64,000 nt of DNA from Leptofilum sp965223525 (GCF_965223525.1 NZ_CBDCWX010000004.1:434001-498000), one strand, 5' to 3'; shown: positions 1 to 9,159, counted from the first letter of the stretch. The notes: generated by a model not told the origin, from the letters alone. Numbers and translations are program-made.

Positions 1-864
1 GCTGCCCAGCCAACTGGCATCTGTCTGGATAGCAGCAATTAGCACGGCCGGAATAGCCGCCAAAATTGGGCCAAACGTCGGAATCAGCTCCATAAATCCA
101 GCAATAAGTGCCAACGTCATCGCGTTTGGCAGCCCAATAATAAGCGCAATGAAAAAAATGATGACCCCTACCACTACGCAAAGCACCAGTTGGCCCCGCA
201 GAAAAGCGTTCCAGGTAATGCTAATGCCCTCACTTAGCTGGTACAAATCACTCTGATATGATTTTGGGGCCAATTTAACAAGGGATTCAAATAGCGTTTC
301 GTGATCTTTTACCAGATAAAATGATAAAAAGAGGACCATAATCGTCCAGCCGACGGTTGAAATCGTTGCCGTTGCCAGACTCCCAAAAATGCTAATCGTT
401 TGCCCGCCCAAAGTTTGCACCACCTGAACCAAATTGTTGCTTAACGACGCAAATAGCTGGTCCAATGAAAGCTGGTCAACGGGCAGCACAATATCATCAG
501 CCAGAACAATTGGATCCTGGAAGAACTCACCAATATCACGAATGTATTGGGGTGTACGATGGATAAAGTTGTTCACCTGCGTCACAATGGGGTTTATGGT
601 GCTAACCGGGATGGAAACCAGAGCAGCTACCAACAATAGATAGACAAGCCCAATAGAGAGATTGCGGCTGAGCGGTGTGCGCCGCGAAATTTGCGTAACC
701 AAAGGCTCAATCAAATAAGCCAAAATCATGGCCATACTCAATGGCAACAATAGCAAGCGAAAACGATAAAGCGCCAATGAGAGCAGCACAAACATAATCA
801 ACAGCACAAGCCGCTTGTTGTGAGGACTCCAAGGAGGGGAACTGGAACGAACGTTACGTTTCAT
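1..864 (-). CDS. AI-2E family transporter (PerM-like permease), C-terminus outside window
   Basis: I translated this edge gene from the minus strand. It starts at an ATG at 862-864 and stays open to base 1, giving 288 codons. The N-terminus is basic, followed by hydrophobic segments at about residues 17-55 and 75-100, an extracytoplasmic stretch, and a second membrane block with LPNAMTLALIAGFMELIPTFGP. That conserved block is typical of the AI-2E/PerM family (PF01594), polytopic permeases proposed to export small molecules or ions. The family is usually 330-400 aa, so about 50-100 residues are missing at the left edge. Substrate unknown. Confidence 0.85.
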   Translation of the reverse strand, partial: MKRNVRSSSPPWSPHNKRLVLLIMFVLLSLALYRFRLLLLPLSMAMILAYLIEPLVTQISRRTPLSRNLSIGLVYLLLVAALVSIPVSTINPIVTQVNNFIHRTPQYIRDIGEFFQDPIVLADDIVLPVDQLSLDQLFASLSNNLVQVVQTLGGQTISIFGSLATATISTVGWTIMVLFLSFYLVKDHETLFESLVKLAPKSYQSDLYQLSEGISITWNAFLRGQLVLCVVVGVIIFFIALIIGLPNAMTLALIAGFMELIPTFGPILAAIPAVLIAAIQTDASWLGS

Positions 865-1075
865 GGTCGTGACACCGATTCCTGTACAAATATCAAGTTT
901 GGCAGTGGCAGGGTAGGACACACCCTGATGACATTATTGTACACGGAAAAACCTGTCATTGGGAATGACGTTCACAAGAAAAAGCGTGTGCAGATATGCG
1001 ATTTCTTGATGACATTTGAATAGACTTGGAAAAGTCAGAAATCGCATCTCTTTTCCAGAAACTTAGATAAACGCA

Positions 1076-1106
1076 AAACGCCCAGACAGTTGTGGCCTGG
1101 GCGTTT
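1076..1106. terminator. Hairpin terminator downstream of pnp
   Basis: Arms AAACGCCCAG (1076-1085) and CTGGGCGTTT (1097-1106) are perfectly complementary with an 11-nt loop. On the minus strand the stem is followed by a T-rich GCGTTTTGCG run. It lies 34 bp beyond the pnp stop codon and fits a rho-independent terminator. Confidence 0.75.
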
Positions 1107-1139
1107 GTCATGATGAATTATTTACTCGCGTACTGGTAG

Positions 1140-3353
1140 TTAACGACGGCCTCGGCCACCACCGCGATTGTCACGGCCACGACCACCACCGCGATTGCCG
1201 CCACGATTCCCACCGCCACCAGAGCGCTTTGGTTTGTCGTCGGCGCGAGCTTCCTCCAGGGTAAAGCCTTCCAGAACCGCCTTGCGAGACAGGCGCACCT
1301 TGCCATCTGGCGTGACGTCAGTGACCATTACCATTACCTCATCCCCAAGTTGCAGAGCATCCTCCACTCGTTTGATATGGTCGGCAGAGATTTGGGAGAT
1401 GTGGACCAGGCCGTCGGTGCCGGGCAGGAACTCAATGAACGCGCCAAAATCGGTGATACGCACCACTTTACCGGGGTAAATGGCACCCGGTTCAGGCGAT
1501 TTGGTCATGCCGTCAATTTGTTGCACAGCCATTTCCGCTTTGGGGCCATCTACACCGGCCACAAAGATGGTGCCATCTTCCTGGATGTCAATGGAAACTT
1601 CATATGTTTCTTCCAGACTGCGAATGGTTGCGCCGCCTTTGCCAATGACTGCACCAATCTTGTCGGGGTCAATTTTGATGGAAAGCATCCGGGGGGCGTT
1701 TGCGCTTAACTCAGAACGAGGTTCAGAGATGGTTTCTAGCATGTTGGCCAGAATGTGCAGCCGACCCACTTTGGCCTGCTCCAGAGCCTGCGCCATTAGC
1801 TCTTTGGTGATGCCCGCAATTTTGATGTCCATTTGCAGGGCGGTAATACCTTCACTGGTTCCGGCGACTTTGAAGTCCATATCGCCCAGGTGATCTTCCA
1901 TCCCCTGAATGTCGGTGAGAACAGCAAATTTTTCGCCGTCGGTTACCAGACCCATTGCCACACCGGCGACTGGGCGTTTAATCGGCACGCCGCAGTCCAT
2001 GAGGGCTAAGGTAGAGGCACAAACGCTGGCCTGGCTGGTGCTGCCGTTGGAGGAGAGCACCTCAGACACCACGCGAATGGTGTAGGGGAATTCTTCTTCG
2101 CTGGGAATCATCGGACGCAGAGCGGTTTCTGCCAGGGCACCATGACCAATCTCGCGCCGCTTGGGGCCGCGCAGGAACCAGGTCTCGCCGGTGGAGAAGG
2201 GGGGGAAGTTGTAGTGGTGCATGTAGCGACGGGTGTCGTCGCTGGTGAGCCCTTCAATTTTTTGAGCCTCGCGGGGAGTGCCCAGCGTGGCTAGGGAAAG
2301 CACCTGGGTTTCGCCACGTTTGAATAGGCCAGAGCCGTGGGTACGCGGCACAAGGTTAATTTCGGAGGATAACGGCCGTACGGTGGTGTAATCACGGCCG
2401 TCTGGGCGAATGCCTTCATACAGGATGCGGTCACGGACGGCTTTCTTTTGCACACCGGTTATTACTTCGCGTACTTCGCTGAGGTTGGTGGTTTCGTCGA
2501 TTTCAAAGAAGTCGTTGACGATTTCTTCGCGCAGGTCCCCCATTTGCTCATTGCGCTCGTATCGGTCAGTGGTGCCAGCCACGATCTCCGTGATGCGGGA
2601 GCCGATTTTGTCTTTTACGGCCGTTTCCAACGCCTCATCCACAGAACTCAGCACAATCTCATCTTTTTCCTTGCCAATCGCGTCGCGCATTTCATTCACC
2701 AGATTGATGAATGGCTGCATGGCTGCATGACCAAAATCCAATGCTTCGACCAGCAGTTCTTCGGTCACTTCATCCGCGCCAGCTTCTACCATGATGATGG
2801 CATCTTTGGTGCCTGCCAAGCGCAGGTCTAGACTGCTGTTTTCCATCTCTGGTACGGTGGGGTTAGCCACAAATTCGCCATTGATGTAGCCTACGCGCAC
2901 GGCACCGATAGGGCCAGCCCAGGGAATGTTGGAGATGTGCAGCGCGGCACTGGCAGCATTGACGGCCAGGATGTCTAGATGGTGCTCACCGTCTGCTGAG
3001 AGCGTGCTGGTGATGATTTGTACTTCGTTACGCATGCCTTTGGGGAACAACGGCCGTAACGGACGATCCGTTAGCCGTGACACTAAAACTGCTTCTGTGG
3101 TGGGGCGGCCTTCACGCTTGAAGTAGCCACCCGGAATACGGCCGCCAGCGTACATCTTCTCTTCAAAATCAACGCTCAGGGGAAAGAAATCTAACCCTTC
3201 GCGCACAGTTTTGGACATAGTGGCTGTAGACAGCAACATACAGTCGCCCACGCGAATGGTGACCGCACCGCCAGCTTGCCCAGCCAATTTACCTGTGGCA
3301 ATTGTAATTTCTTCATTGCCAATGCGGGTGGTAAAATTTTGTTCAGAACTCAT
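1140..3353 (-). CDS. pnp: Polyribonucleotide nucleotidyltransferase (PNPase)
   Basis: Phosphorolytic 3'-5' exoribonuclease of the RNA degradosome. The protein has two RNase PH-like domains (about residues 10-225 and 305-530), then a KH domain (KIGAVIGKGGATIRSL) and an S1 domain (GKVVRITDFGAFIEFLPGTDGLVHIS). It ends in an RGG-type Gly/Arg-rich tail, an RNA-binding extension not present in E. coli PNPase. An ATG at 3368 is in frame, but its codons form ATGGAGG, which is a good Shine-Dalgarno for the ATG at 3353, so I choose 3353. It lies downstream of rpsO on the same strand, the classical rpsO-pnp arrangement. Family identity is certain; only the start is a judgement. Confidence 0.97.
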   Translation of the reverse strand: MSSEQNFTTRIGNEEITIATGKLAGQAGGAVTIRVGDCMLLSTATMSKTVREGLDFFPLSVDFEEKMYAGGRIPGGYFKREGRPTTEAVLVSRLTDRPLRPLFPKGMRNEVQIITSTLSADGEHHLDILAVNAASAALHISNIPWAGPIGAVRVGYINGEFVANPTVPEMENSSLDLRLAGTKDAIIMVEAGADEVTEELLVEALDFGHAAMQPFINLVNEMRDAIGKEKDEIVLSSVDEALETAVKDKIGSRITEIVAGTTDRYERNEQMGDLREEIVNDFFEIDETTNLSEVREVITGVQKKAVRDRILYEGIRPDGRDYTTVRPLSSEINLVPRTHGSGLFKRGETQVLSLATLGTPREAQKIEGLTSDDTRRYMHHYNFPPFSTGETWFLRGPKRREIGHGALAETALRPMIPSEEEFPYTIRVVSEVLSSNGSTSQASVCASTLALMDCGVPIKRPVAGVAMGLVTDGEKFAVLTDIQGMEDHLGDMDFKVAGTSEGITALQMDIKIAGITKELMAQALEQAKVGRLHILANMLETISEPRSELSANAPRMLSIKIDPDKIGAVIGKGGATIRSLEETYEVSIDIQEDGTIFVAGVDGPKAEMAVQQIDGMTKSPEPGAIYPGKVVRITDFGAFIEFLPGTDGLVHISQISADHIKRVEDALQLGDEVMVMVTDVTPDGKVRLSRKAVLEGFTLEEARADDKPKRSGGGGNRGGNRGGGRGRDNRGGGRGRR

Positions 3354-3603
3354 TGAATAAACCTCCATAAAGGTGAGTTACTTGGGAAGAGCGGTTTTCT
3401 AAAGACGAAACTGCCAGATAGATCGCAAAAAACAATCCACCAACGTTTCGGGCAGCATTGTGAGCTATGAAAAACGCTTTTCCGTTCGTTTTGGTTGGAG
3501 GGGATGGATTAGGGACTGGGGATTGGCACATACACCGGACAATTTGCCGTATGTAACAATACCCAATTCCTAAACCGCCAAACCCGCTCCAGAAATAAAA
3601 ACG

Positions 3604-3629
3604 GAGGGGCGACAACCGCGTCACCCCTC
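3604..3629 (-). terminator. rpsO terminator/attenuator between rpsO and pnp
   Basis: On the minus strand GAGGGGTGAC and GTCGCCCCTC form a 10-bp stem with one G-U pair and a 6-nt loop, followed by CGTTTTTATTT. It lies 18 bp after the rpsO stop and 251 bp before the pnp start. It probably reduces read-through into pnp, as between these genes in other bacteria. Confidence 0.75.
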
Positions 3630-3646
3630 GTTGAATACCTTTTTAA

Positions 3647-3916
3647 TTAACGACGCAGACCCAATCGGCCCAAAATCTCGCGGTACCGTTCTGGGTGACG
3701 CTTGCGTAAGTAGGCCAGCAAACGGCGACGCTTACCAACCAGTTTCAGCAGCCCCCGACGGGAGCTTTCGTCGTGCTTGTGCATGCGTAGATGCTCCTGC
3801 AACTGCTTAATGCGACGATCAAAAATCGCAATTTGCACCTCAGCAGAGCCGGTGTCGCCTTCACTTTGAGCAAAATCGGAAATCAATTCGGCTTTTTCTG
3901 TACCATCTAGTGGCAT
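3647..3916 (-). CDS. rpsO: 30S ribosomal protein S15
   Basis: An 89-aa protein, the usual S15 length. It binds 16S rRNA helices 20-22 in the platform of the small subunit. The sequence shows the family blocks GDTGSAEVQIAIFDRRI, LQEHLRMHKHDESSRRGLL and the C-terminal KRRRLLAYLRKRHPERYREI. An in-frame extension to 4030 exists, but the ATG at 3916 has TTGGAGG nine bases upstream and gives the canonical N-terminus, so it is chosen. Upstream lies a clear promoter (3993-4020) and downstream a terminator and pnp. Confidence 0.97.
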   Translation of the reverse strand: MPLDGTEKAELISDFAQSEGDTGSAEVQIAIFDRRIKQLQEHLRMHKHDESSRRGLLKLVGKRRRLLAYLRKRHPERYREILGRLGLRR

Positions 3917-3992
3917 AAGGTTGAACCTCCAAAAAACTAATTTAGCCTGTAGGCCGCCGTGCCGATGTCGTCGCACCTCCAAGCCACCGGAG

Positions 3993-4020
3993 ATTATAGC
4001 CCAAACAAAACAGTTTACAA
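3993..4020 (-). promoter_or_regulatory. Sigma70-type promoter of rpsO
   Basis: On the minus strand TTGTAA (4015-4020) is followed after 16 bp by a perfect TATAAT (3993-3998). The predicted start near 3986 leaves a leader of about 70 nt before rpsO, room for the translational autoregulation known for S15. Confidence 0.6.
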
Positions 4021-4091
4021 ATTTGTTCAAAGTTTTTTCTCAGCAATGAGAGGAGTGAGCATCCTCAGATGCGAGCGGGGTTTTCCAGTTG

Positions 4092-5588
4092 TTAAGAAAA
4101 TTTTAGCGTGGGCAAAAATTGGGGTGGCTGGCGCACCTGCGTTGCTTGCTCAAACGCATAGGCCAGCCGCAGCAGCGTTGGCTCTTGCCACGCCCCACCA
4201 ATGAACGAGATACCTACTGGCAGCCCAAATATGTATCCTGCCGGAACTGTGATGTTAGGATACCCCGCTACGGCCGCAGGCGAGGAACTTGCGCCGCCGT
4301 AATTATCTCCATTTACCCAATCGGTCAGCCAGGCCGGGCCGCCTGTGGGGGCGACAATCGCGTCTAGCTGATGTGCCTTGAGCGTGGCATCAATCCCCTC
4401 ATCCCGCGCTAGGCGATGGTTATTAGCAAGAGCCTCGCGGTAAGCTTCGTCGCTGATGTCTCCCTTTGCTTGGGCAGCTTCAAACAGTTCCTGACCAAAA
4501 TAGGGCATGATTGTTTCTTTGTTGGCTTGGTTGAAGGTGATGAGGTCGGCCAATGTGCGGTGGACGACTGTTTTGGGGGTGGTGGCCAGATAGGCATTCA
4601 GATTGTGCTTGAATTCATACAGCAGCACCTCAAATTCAGAGTCGCCAAACTGACCCTTGGTTTCTACGTTGGCCGGGTCAATGATGATGGCACCCTGCTG
4701 ACGCATCGTTTCAATCGCTTGCTCGATAACCGCGTCTACGTAAGGGTTATAGCCGAAGAAGTTGCGCGAGACGCCAATTCTGGCACCGTTTAGACCGTTT
4801 TTGTCTAAAAATTGCGTGTAGTCGGTATGGCTGTTGCCTGCACTTTTTGCTGTTGTGGCGTCGCGTGGGTCTGTGCCTGTGAGTGCGCCGAGCAGAACGG
4901 CCGTATCCCACACAGTTCTAGCCATCGGGCCAGCCGTATCCTGGCTGTGTGAGATGGGGACGATGCCAGACCGCCCGACCAGCCCCACGGTGGGCTTCAT
5001 GCCGACGATGCCATTAACATGAGAGGGGCAAACAATCGAGCCGTCGGTTTCGGTGCCAATGGCGGCAGCGCCCAGGTTGGCAGCAACTGCCACGCCAGAA
5101 CCAGAGCTACTGCCACACGGATTGCGATCCAGCGCGTACGGATTGTGTACTTGGCCACCCGCGCTGCTCCAGCCACTGCTGGAGCGGGAAGAGCGAAAGT
5201 TGGCCCACTCACTCAAGTTGGTTTTGCCCAGGAGAATGGCGCCAGCGGCGCGTAGGCGTTCAGCTACAAAGCTGTCTTGCTGGGCAAAGTTTTGGGCAAG
5301 TGCCAGCGACCCGGCGGTGGTGGGCAGGGGGTCAGTGGTCTCGATGTTGTCTTTAAGCAAAATGGGGATGCCGTGTAGTGGGCTGCGTGGTCCACGAGCT
5401 TTGCGCTCTGCGTCTAGCTCCTCAGCCATGGCGAGCACCTCTGGGTTGATGGCCAAGACACTGTTGAGTTTGGGGCCAGTCTGGTCAATTTGCTGGATGC
5501 GATCCAGGTAAAGCTGCACGATCTCTTTGGCACGCATCGTGCCGCTGTCCATCATTTGCTGTAACTGGCTAATGCTCCACGCTTCCAT
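4092..5588 (-). CDS. Amidase (amidase signature family)
   Basis: A 498-aa amidase-signature hydrolase. The Ser-cisSer-Lys triad is visible: Lys in PILLKDNIETTD (about residue 79), the Gly/Ser-rich NPCGSSSGSGVAVAANLGAA block (about 152-171), and the nucleophile region TETDGSIVCPSHVNGIVGMK. The length fits stand-alone amidases, and no GatB or GatC is nearby, so a GatA role in tRNA amidation is unlikely. A hydrolase for a small amide is more probable; substrate unknown. The ATG at 5588 follows AAGGAAA. A 66-bp palindromic repeat lies just upstream. Confidence 0.88.
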   Translation of the reverse strand: MEAWSISQLQQMMDSGTMRAKEIVQLYLDRIQQIDQTGPKLNSVLAINPEVLAMAEELDAERKARGPRSPLHGIPILLKDNIETTDPLPTTAGSLALAQNFAQQDSFVAERLRAAGAILLGKTNLSEWANFRSSRSSSGWSSAGGQVHNPYALDRNPCGSSSGSGVAVAANLGAAAIGTETDGSIVCPSHVNGIVGMKPTVGLVGRSGIVPISHSQDTAGPMARTVWDTAVLLGALTGTDPRDATTAKSAGNSHTDYTQFLDKNGLNGARIGVSRNFFGYNPYVDAVIEQAIETMRQQGAIIIDPANVETKGQFGDSEFEVLLYEFKHNLNAYLATTPKTVVHRTLADLITFNQANKETIMPYFGQELFEAAQAKGDISDEAYREALANNHRLARDEGIDATLKAHQLDAIVAPTGGPAWLTDWVNGDNYGGASSSPAAVAGYPNITVPAGYIFGLPVGISFIGGAWQEPTLLRLAYAFEQATQVRQPPQFLPTLKFS

Positions 5589-5609
5589 TGGATTTCCTTT
5601 TGCTTGTGG

Positions 5610-5675
5610 AGGTGACTGTCACTGGCCTTAACCCACTTCATTAACCAAGCATCTTTTGGCCAGTGACAGTCACCT
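5610..5675. repeat. Dispersed palindromic repeat, copy 1 (GTGACTGnCAC family)
   Basis: Perfect 18-bp arms AGGTGACTGTCACTGGCC (5610-5627) and GGCCAGTGACAGTCACCT (5658-5675) flank a 30-nt loop. Related elements of almost the same length lie at 38533-38595 and 61430-61493, all intergenic. It resembles REP/MITE-type elements. Confidence 0.8.
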
Positions 5676-5679
5676 TGGG

Positions 5680-6762
5680 CTAATTGATTGTAAATTGCTC
5701 GTATTCGTTTTCGCTGGGGAGGCCCCAAACGGCCCAGAAGGTGCCTGTTTTGGGCTGCATAATGGCTGCGCCGCAGGATTCCACGTGGAACGGCGGCTGG
5801 GCGCGGACGCAGATGGCTTCCGAGTTGCGGGTGAGGGCAATGAGATGGTGGATGGTTAACGGCCGTTCCCCCAAAAGCTCCTCTGCTCTATCCAATCTAG
5901 CCTCAGAACTAACCTGCGCTTCTGGTGGGCGTGCCTGGGCAAACTGTTGCGTCTGCGGCCGTAGGCAATGGTTGGTGTGAATCAACGGTTTCTCAGCGAG
6001 TGGAGTAATGGCGTGATGGCTGGACATCGCTTCAATGTTGTAACCACGGCCGTTTCCATCAAAAAGCAAATAATTATGCGCCCCGGCCAGCTTCGCCTCG
6101 GTGATGTAGGCGAGCGCGTCGTCGAGATTGTCTTGTTGCAGTACCTTCCGCACCACAAACGGCCAGGTGACGCCGATTTGCCCGTCTGCCCCCAGCAGAT
6201 TGTTGATGCCAATGCAGATGCCGTGTCCATTCATCCCAATTTGCCCCACGCAGCCGGTGGTGGTGAACACAAGGCTGCGCGGCGCATCATCTGGCTGCAC
6301 GTCCAGCAGGATGACGTATTGGGTCGCCGTGTCGTGCATGTCCCACGTTTGGCCAAAGAAGCCTGCGCCCTCGGCCGCGCCATCTGGCACGATGAAGGCG
6401 GTGCAGTCATCAACGGGCAAGCGTGCCTTTTTTTGCTGCATGACGCTGTAAACCACGTCTACAAAATCAGTGAAGCCACCGACGATGATCAGTTCTGCCA
6501 GAGAGAGTTGGGTCGCAGCGGCCAGCCCTTGCAGCTCCTGAAAGAGGTCTGGCGCGTAGGCTTCGTGGGCAGGCAGACAGGCTTCAGCCAGCGCCAGCAC
6601 CTCGCTGCGGGGCAAGGGGCCACCGCTCCACAAGCCATCGCAGACGAGCTGGATGCGTTCCTCGGTGTATTGGCGGATTTGGGTGTGGTAGGAACGGCCG
6701 TGTACAAACCCAATCTCATACGGCGTGCCACTCGCTTTTAGGACGCGGATTTTTCTGCTCAT
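5680..6762 (-). CDS. C45-family autoproteolytic acyltransferase/hydrolase
   Basis: A 360-aa protein of the penicillin acyltransferase (AAT)-like, Ntn-hydrolase group. The N-terminal block TPYEIGFVHGRSYHTQIR and the DDCTAFIVPDGAA block are characteristic. The Cys of DDC (about residue 120) would be the nucleophile exposed by autocleavage. Downstream blocks GQTWDMHD, GCVGQIGMNGHGICIGINNL and GRGYNIE fit the same family. These enzymes transfer or hydrolyse acyl-amide bonds; the natural substrate is unknown. The ATG at 6762 has GGAG eight bases upstream. It follows the same-strand amidase, so an amide-catabolism pair is possible but not shown. Confidence 0.82.
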   Translation of the reverse strand: MSRKIRVLKASGTPYEIGFVHGRSYHTQIRQYTEERIQLVCDGLWSGGPLPRSEVLALAEACLPAHEAYAPDLFQELQGLAAATQLSLAELIIVGGFTDFVDVVYSVMQQKKARLPVDDCTAFIVPDGAAEGAGFFGQTWDMHDTATQYVILLDVQPDDAPRSLVFTTTGCVGQIGMNGHGICIGINNLLGADGQIGVTWPFVVRKVLQQDNLDDALAYITEAKLAGAHNYLLFDGNGRGYNIEAMSSHHAITPLAEKPLIHTNHCLRPQTQQFAQARPPEAQVSSEARLDRAEELLGERPLTIHHLIALTRNSEAICVRAQPPFHVESCGAAIMQPKTGTFWAVWGLPSENEYEQFTIN

Positions 6763-6808
6763 CGGCTGATCTCCATTTGGATCATTTGTGGCGGGCGTTC
6801 TAACGAAA

Positions 6809-6832
6809 ATTATACGATTTTGCTCTGAGCAA
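6809..6832. promoter_or_regulatory. Divergent control region between the C45 gene and panD
   Basis: The minus strand has a perfect TATAAT (6809-6814) 47 bp upstream of the C45 start; no good -35 was found. Beside it lies the short palindrome TTGCTCTGAGCAA (6820-6832), a possible operator. Confidence 0.35.
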
Positions 6833-6933
6833 TATGTTAATATTTCCTTCGGATATTCGATTTAGCAACATCTGACCCGAAAATAAGAAGTATCAAAACT
6901 GATTTGTGGGCAACTGTAAAGGATTTACACATA

Positions 6934-7275
6934 ATGCGATGGATGTTACACGGCAAAATTCACAAAGCAACTGTCACTCAGGCGGACGTGAATTATGTCG
7001 GCAGTATTACGATTGATAAAGAACTGGTTGATTTGGTTGGCTTTCGCCCTGGCGAAAAAGTATTGGTGGTAAGCAACACCTCTGGCTCTCGACTGGAAAC
7101 GTACATTATTGAAGGCAAACCTGGCTCCGGCGACATTTTCATGAACGGTGCGGCCGCGCACCTTATCAAAAAGGGAGAAGAAATCATCATCATCGGCTTT
7201 GAGCTAACGGATGAACTGATTGAGCCAACCAATATTTTGGTTGATGAGAACAACAAATTTGAAAGATATTTGTAG
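6934..7275 (+). CDS. panD: Aspartate 1-decarboxylase precursor
   Basis: Pyruvoyl-dependent decarboxylase converting aspartate to beta-alanine for pantothenate synthesis. The proenzyme is 113 aa. It shows the N-terminal block MLHGKIHKATVTQADVNYVGS, and self-cleavage would occur between Gly and Ser of YVGSITID (about residues 24-25). The ETYIIEG and GDIFMNGAAAHL blocks that form the barrel are present. A TTG ten codons upstream is in frame, but the ATG at 6934 gives the family N-terminus. No other pan gene is nearby. Confidence 0.95.
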   Translation: MRWMLHGKIHKATVTQADVNYVGSITIDKELVDLVGFRPGEKVLVVSNTSGSRLETYIIEGKPGSGDIFMNGAAAHLIKKGEEIIIIGFELTDELIEPTNILVDENNKFERYL

Positions 7276-7283
7276 CAGCCATT

Positions 7284-7316
7284 ATTACCCCGGAAATTTT
7301 GAGTTTCCGGGGTAAT
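7284..7316. terminator. Bidirectional terminator between panD and the nucleotidyltransferase gene
   Basis: Perfect 13-bp arms ATTACCCCGGAAA (7284-7296) and TTTCCGGGGTAAT (7304-7316) enclose a 7-nt loop. It sits between two convergent genes, 9 bp after panD and 4 bp before the end of the other. Confidence 0.8.
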
Positions 7317-7319
7317 TGA

Positions 7320-7820
7320 TTAGCTCATGATGATTTGGTTTAGCGTTTTCATGCTCTGCAAATCTTTGGTGCGTGGCGATCGTCCGGTGTCTTTTTGGTA
7401 ACCTACTTTTTCCTCCAACAACTGCGCTGGCGAAAGGACATGACAAAACGAACCATCAAGTTCCTGTGGCGGCAATGACAGCGCCTCAGGTAGCCACACC
7501 CAGTCGGGGATGCCTTCTACAAACAGTTCCCCTCTAATTTGCGAAATAAACACAACGCTGATTTCCTGCCCACATTTTGTGAAATCGTATTGAACGCCTG
7601 TGTCGCGCATAAATGTAAAGTCTGCTTGCTCAAACAAGCTGCGTAATTGCACGGCATGACGTTTCCAGGCGACCAAATCAATATCGCTGTGTTCGCGGGT
7701 AATGCGTTCCAAAAGAAAGTCAACTGCCCAGCCACCGCGCAGCCAAAATGGAATGCCAGCCGTATGAAGCACGCTCTGAATTTGTGAGATTATATCGAAT
7801 TGAATTTGTGTGTTTTTCAT
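7320..7820 (-). CDS. Nucleotidyltransferase-fold protein (aminoglycoside adenylyltransferase-like)
   Basis: A 166-aa protein with the polymerase-beta nucleotidyltransferase signature near residues 27-48: WLRGGWAVDFLLERITREHSDIDL. This gives the GG motif and the DxD metal ligands. The layout resembles the PF10706/ANT(2'')-like group, where a target is adenylylated from ATP. The C-terminal LLEEKVGYQK and RTKDLQSM segments fit the same group. Many homologues have no proven resistance role, so I call only the fold. Convergent with panD. Confidence 0.7.
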   Translation of the reverse strand: MKNTQIQFDIISQIQSVLHTAGIPFWLRGGWAVDFLLERITREHSDIDLVAWKRHAVQLRSLFEQADFTFMRDTGVQYDFTKCGQEISVVFISQIRGELFVEGIPDWVWLPEALSLPPQELDGSFCHVLSPAQLLEEKVGYQKDTGRSPRTKDLQSMKTLNQIIMS

Positions 7821-7831
7821 GGGGCTTGCAT

Positions 7832-7847
7832 GGAAACGGCCGTTTCC
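7832..7847. repeat. Example of the iterated octamer: 16-bp extended palindrome
   Basis: GGAAACGGCCGTTTCC in the short intergenic region upstream of the nucleotidyltransferase gene. Confidence 0.8.
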
Positions 7848-8007
7848 GCCACCAGCTCCCGGTACATTTTGATCATCTCTGCCCGGCAGCCTGTTTGAAT
7901 GAGGGCGATTGTTGTGTTTTTCATAACAAAGTTAGCGAGCATGTAAGTAGGCGAGTATCATAAAAGTGTCAGCTTAAGAAAATAAAGTTATGCAAATGTG
8001 AACAATA

Positions 8008-9099
8008 CTAAAAGAACAGTTCAAAACTTCGCTTCGCTTTAAGTTCCTTGCGTAAGCCCTGAACCATTTGTTTTATTTCATTATCTGAAAAGAGATGTTG
8101 GTATGTGTCGATTAGTTTCACGCATTTATTGATTCTAGCATCGTTTATCTGCATGAAATAAACTAAAACTAAAAGGGACCAATACCGGCTCTCATTATCA
8201 ACATCTACATCGGCCAAAATTGACTCAAGAACAGCTTCACGGTTCTTAACATTCCAAAGGATAACATATACAGATTGACCAATTGCACCACGGGTGAATC
8301 CACCACCATCAGTCACTATTTCTAACATTGTTAAAACTTCTTCTTTGCCAAAGCTTTCGTTCAAGAAAGCTAATGCTGCTTTTCGTGTGTTTTCTTGAAT
8401 ATAGTTTCCACCATGCCAGAGAATGTCCCCATGACCAGGTAAATAGGCAATCATGTTTGTAAGCTGAAACAACATCGGATGCCCCCGAAAATTCCGGTAA
8501 CAAGTTATGACGTAATACCAACTCACAAAATCTTGTCTTTGAAACGTGAATAAATATTTCATTCCATCCAGGCAATTACGATAGTTCTTTCTATCGGAAA
8601 ATTTTCGCAAAGCAGTTCCTAATCTGCGTTTATATGGTTCAAGATAGTTGAGGAAATGATTTGCAAACTCGGCAAAAGTTTCTTGAGAGAAGACTTGTGA
8701 TTGAGGAATGGTTATATTATATGGACCATCATTAATTACATTGGGATTTTGTGATAAATATTCTGTTACATCGTACCAGACAGCTTGATTATTCTTGGGA
8801 CTATAAACAATACATCCAATTGGTAATGAATGTGATGCCCAATACTCAAAGTGATCCTTGTCAGATTTTAAGACGTAGTTTCCATCTGGCTTCACATATG
8901 AATCTCCTGATTTGATTTGAACAAAAATACAGCATCCTGTTGCTTCCTCGTCCTTTATGAATTCAATATATGCATCATTTCCAATATCATTTTCTAGTGC
9001 CACTTCTTGGAAAATAGAGTTATGAACGTTAACAATATCCCTGGCAAATTTGACACCAGCGATTGAAATAGATTTTGTCCGTTTGCGTTTTGTAGTCAT
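8008..9099 (-). CDS. DUF4365 domain protein, AT-rich, probably acquired
   Basis: A 363-aa protein. Residues about 25-150 match the DUF4365 pattern: ENDIGNDAYIEFIKDEEATGC, then VQIKSGDSYVKPDG, HFEYWASHSLPIGCIVYSP and QAVWYDVTEYL. The D...IEF...QIKSG arrangement resembles a PD-(D/E)xK nuclease core, and DUF4365 is often found in defence-associated genes. The C-terminal half (about 160-363) is helical and may form HEAT-like repeats. The gene is visibly AT-richer than its neighbours and has no copy of the ACGGCCGT octamer, which supports recent transfer. Function unproven. Confidence 0.68.
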   Translation of the reverse strand: MTTKRKRTKSISIAGVKFARDIVNVHNSIFQEVALENDIGNDAYIEFIKDEEATGCCIFVQIKSGDSYVKPDGNYVLKSDKDHFEYWASHSLPIGCIVYSPKNNQAVWYDVTEYLSQNPNVINDGPYNITIPQSQVFSQETFAEFANHFLNYLEPYKRRLGTALRKFSDRKNYRNCLDGMKYLFTFQRQDFVSWYYVITCYRNFRGHPMLFQLTNMIAYLPGHGDILWHGGNYIQENTRKAALAFLNESFGKEEVLTMLEIVTDGGGFTRGAIGQSVYVILWNVKNREAVLESILADVDVDNESRYWSLLVLVYFMQINDARINKCVKLIDTYQHLFSDNEIKQMVQGLRKELKAKRSFELFF

Positions 9100-9159
9100 A
9101 TTGTGATTTCTATTTACCTTTTACTTGCCGACTTGCTTAATAGCCAATCGCAAACTCGC

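Noticed and set aside
5968..6741. Long open frame on the plus strand opposite the C45 hydrolase gene (257 codons)
   Set aside because: It lies wholly inside a well-supported minus-strand gene, has no recognisable domain or ribosome-binding site, and reflects the GC-rich third positions of the real gene.
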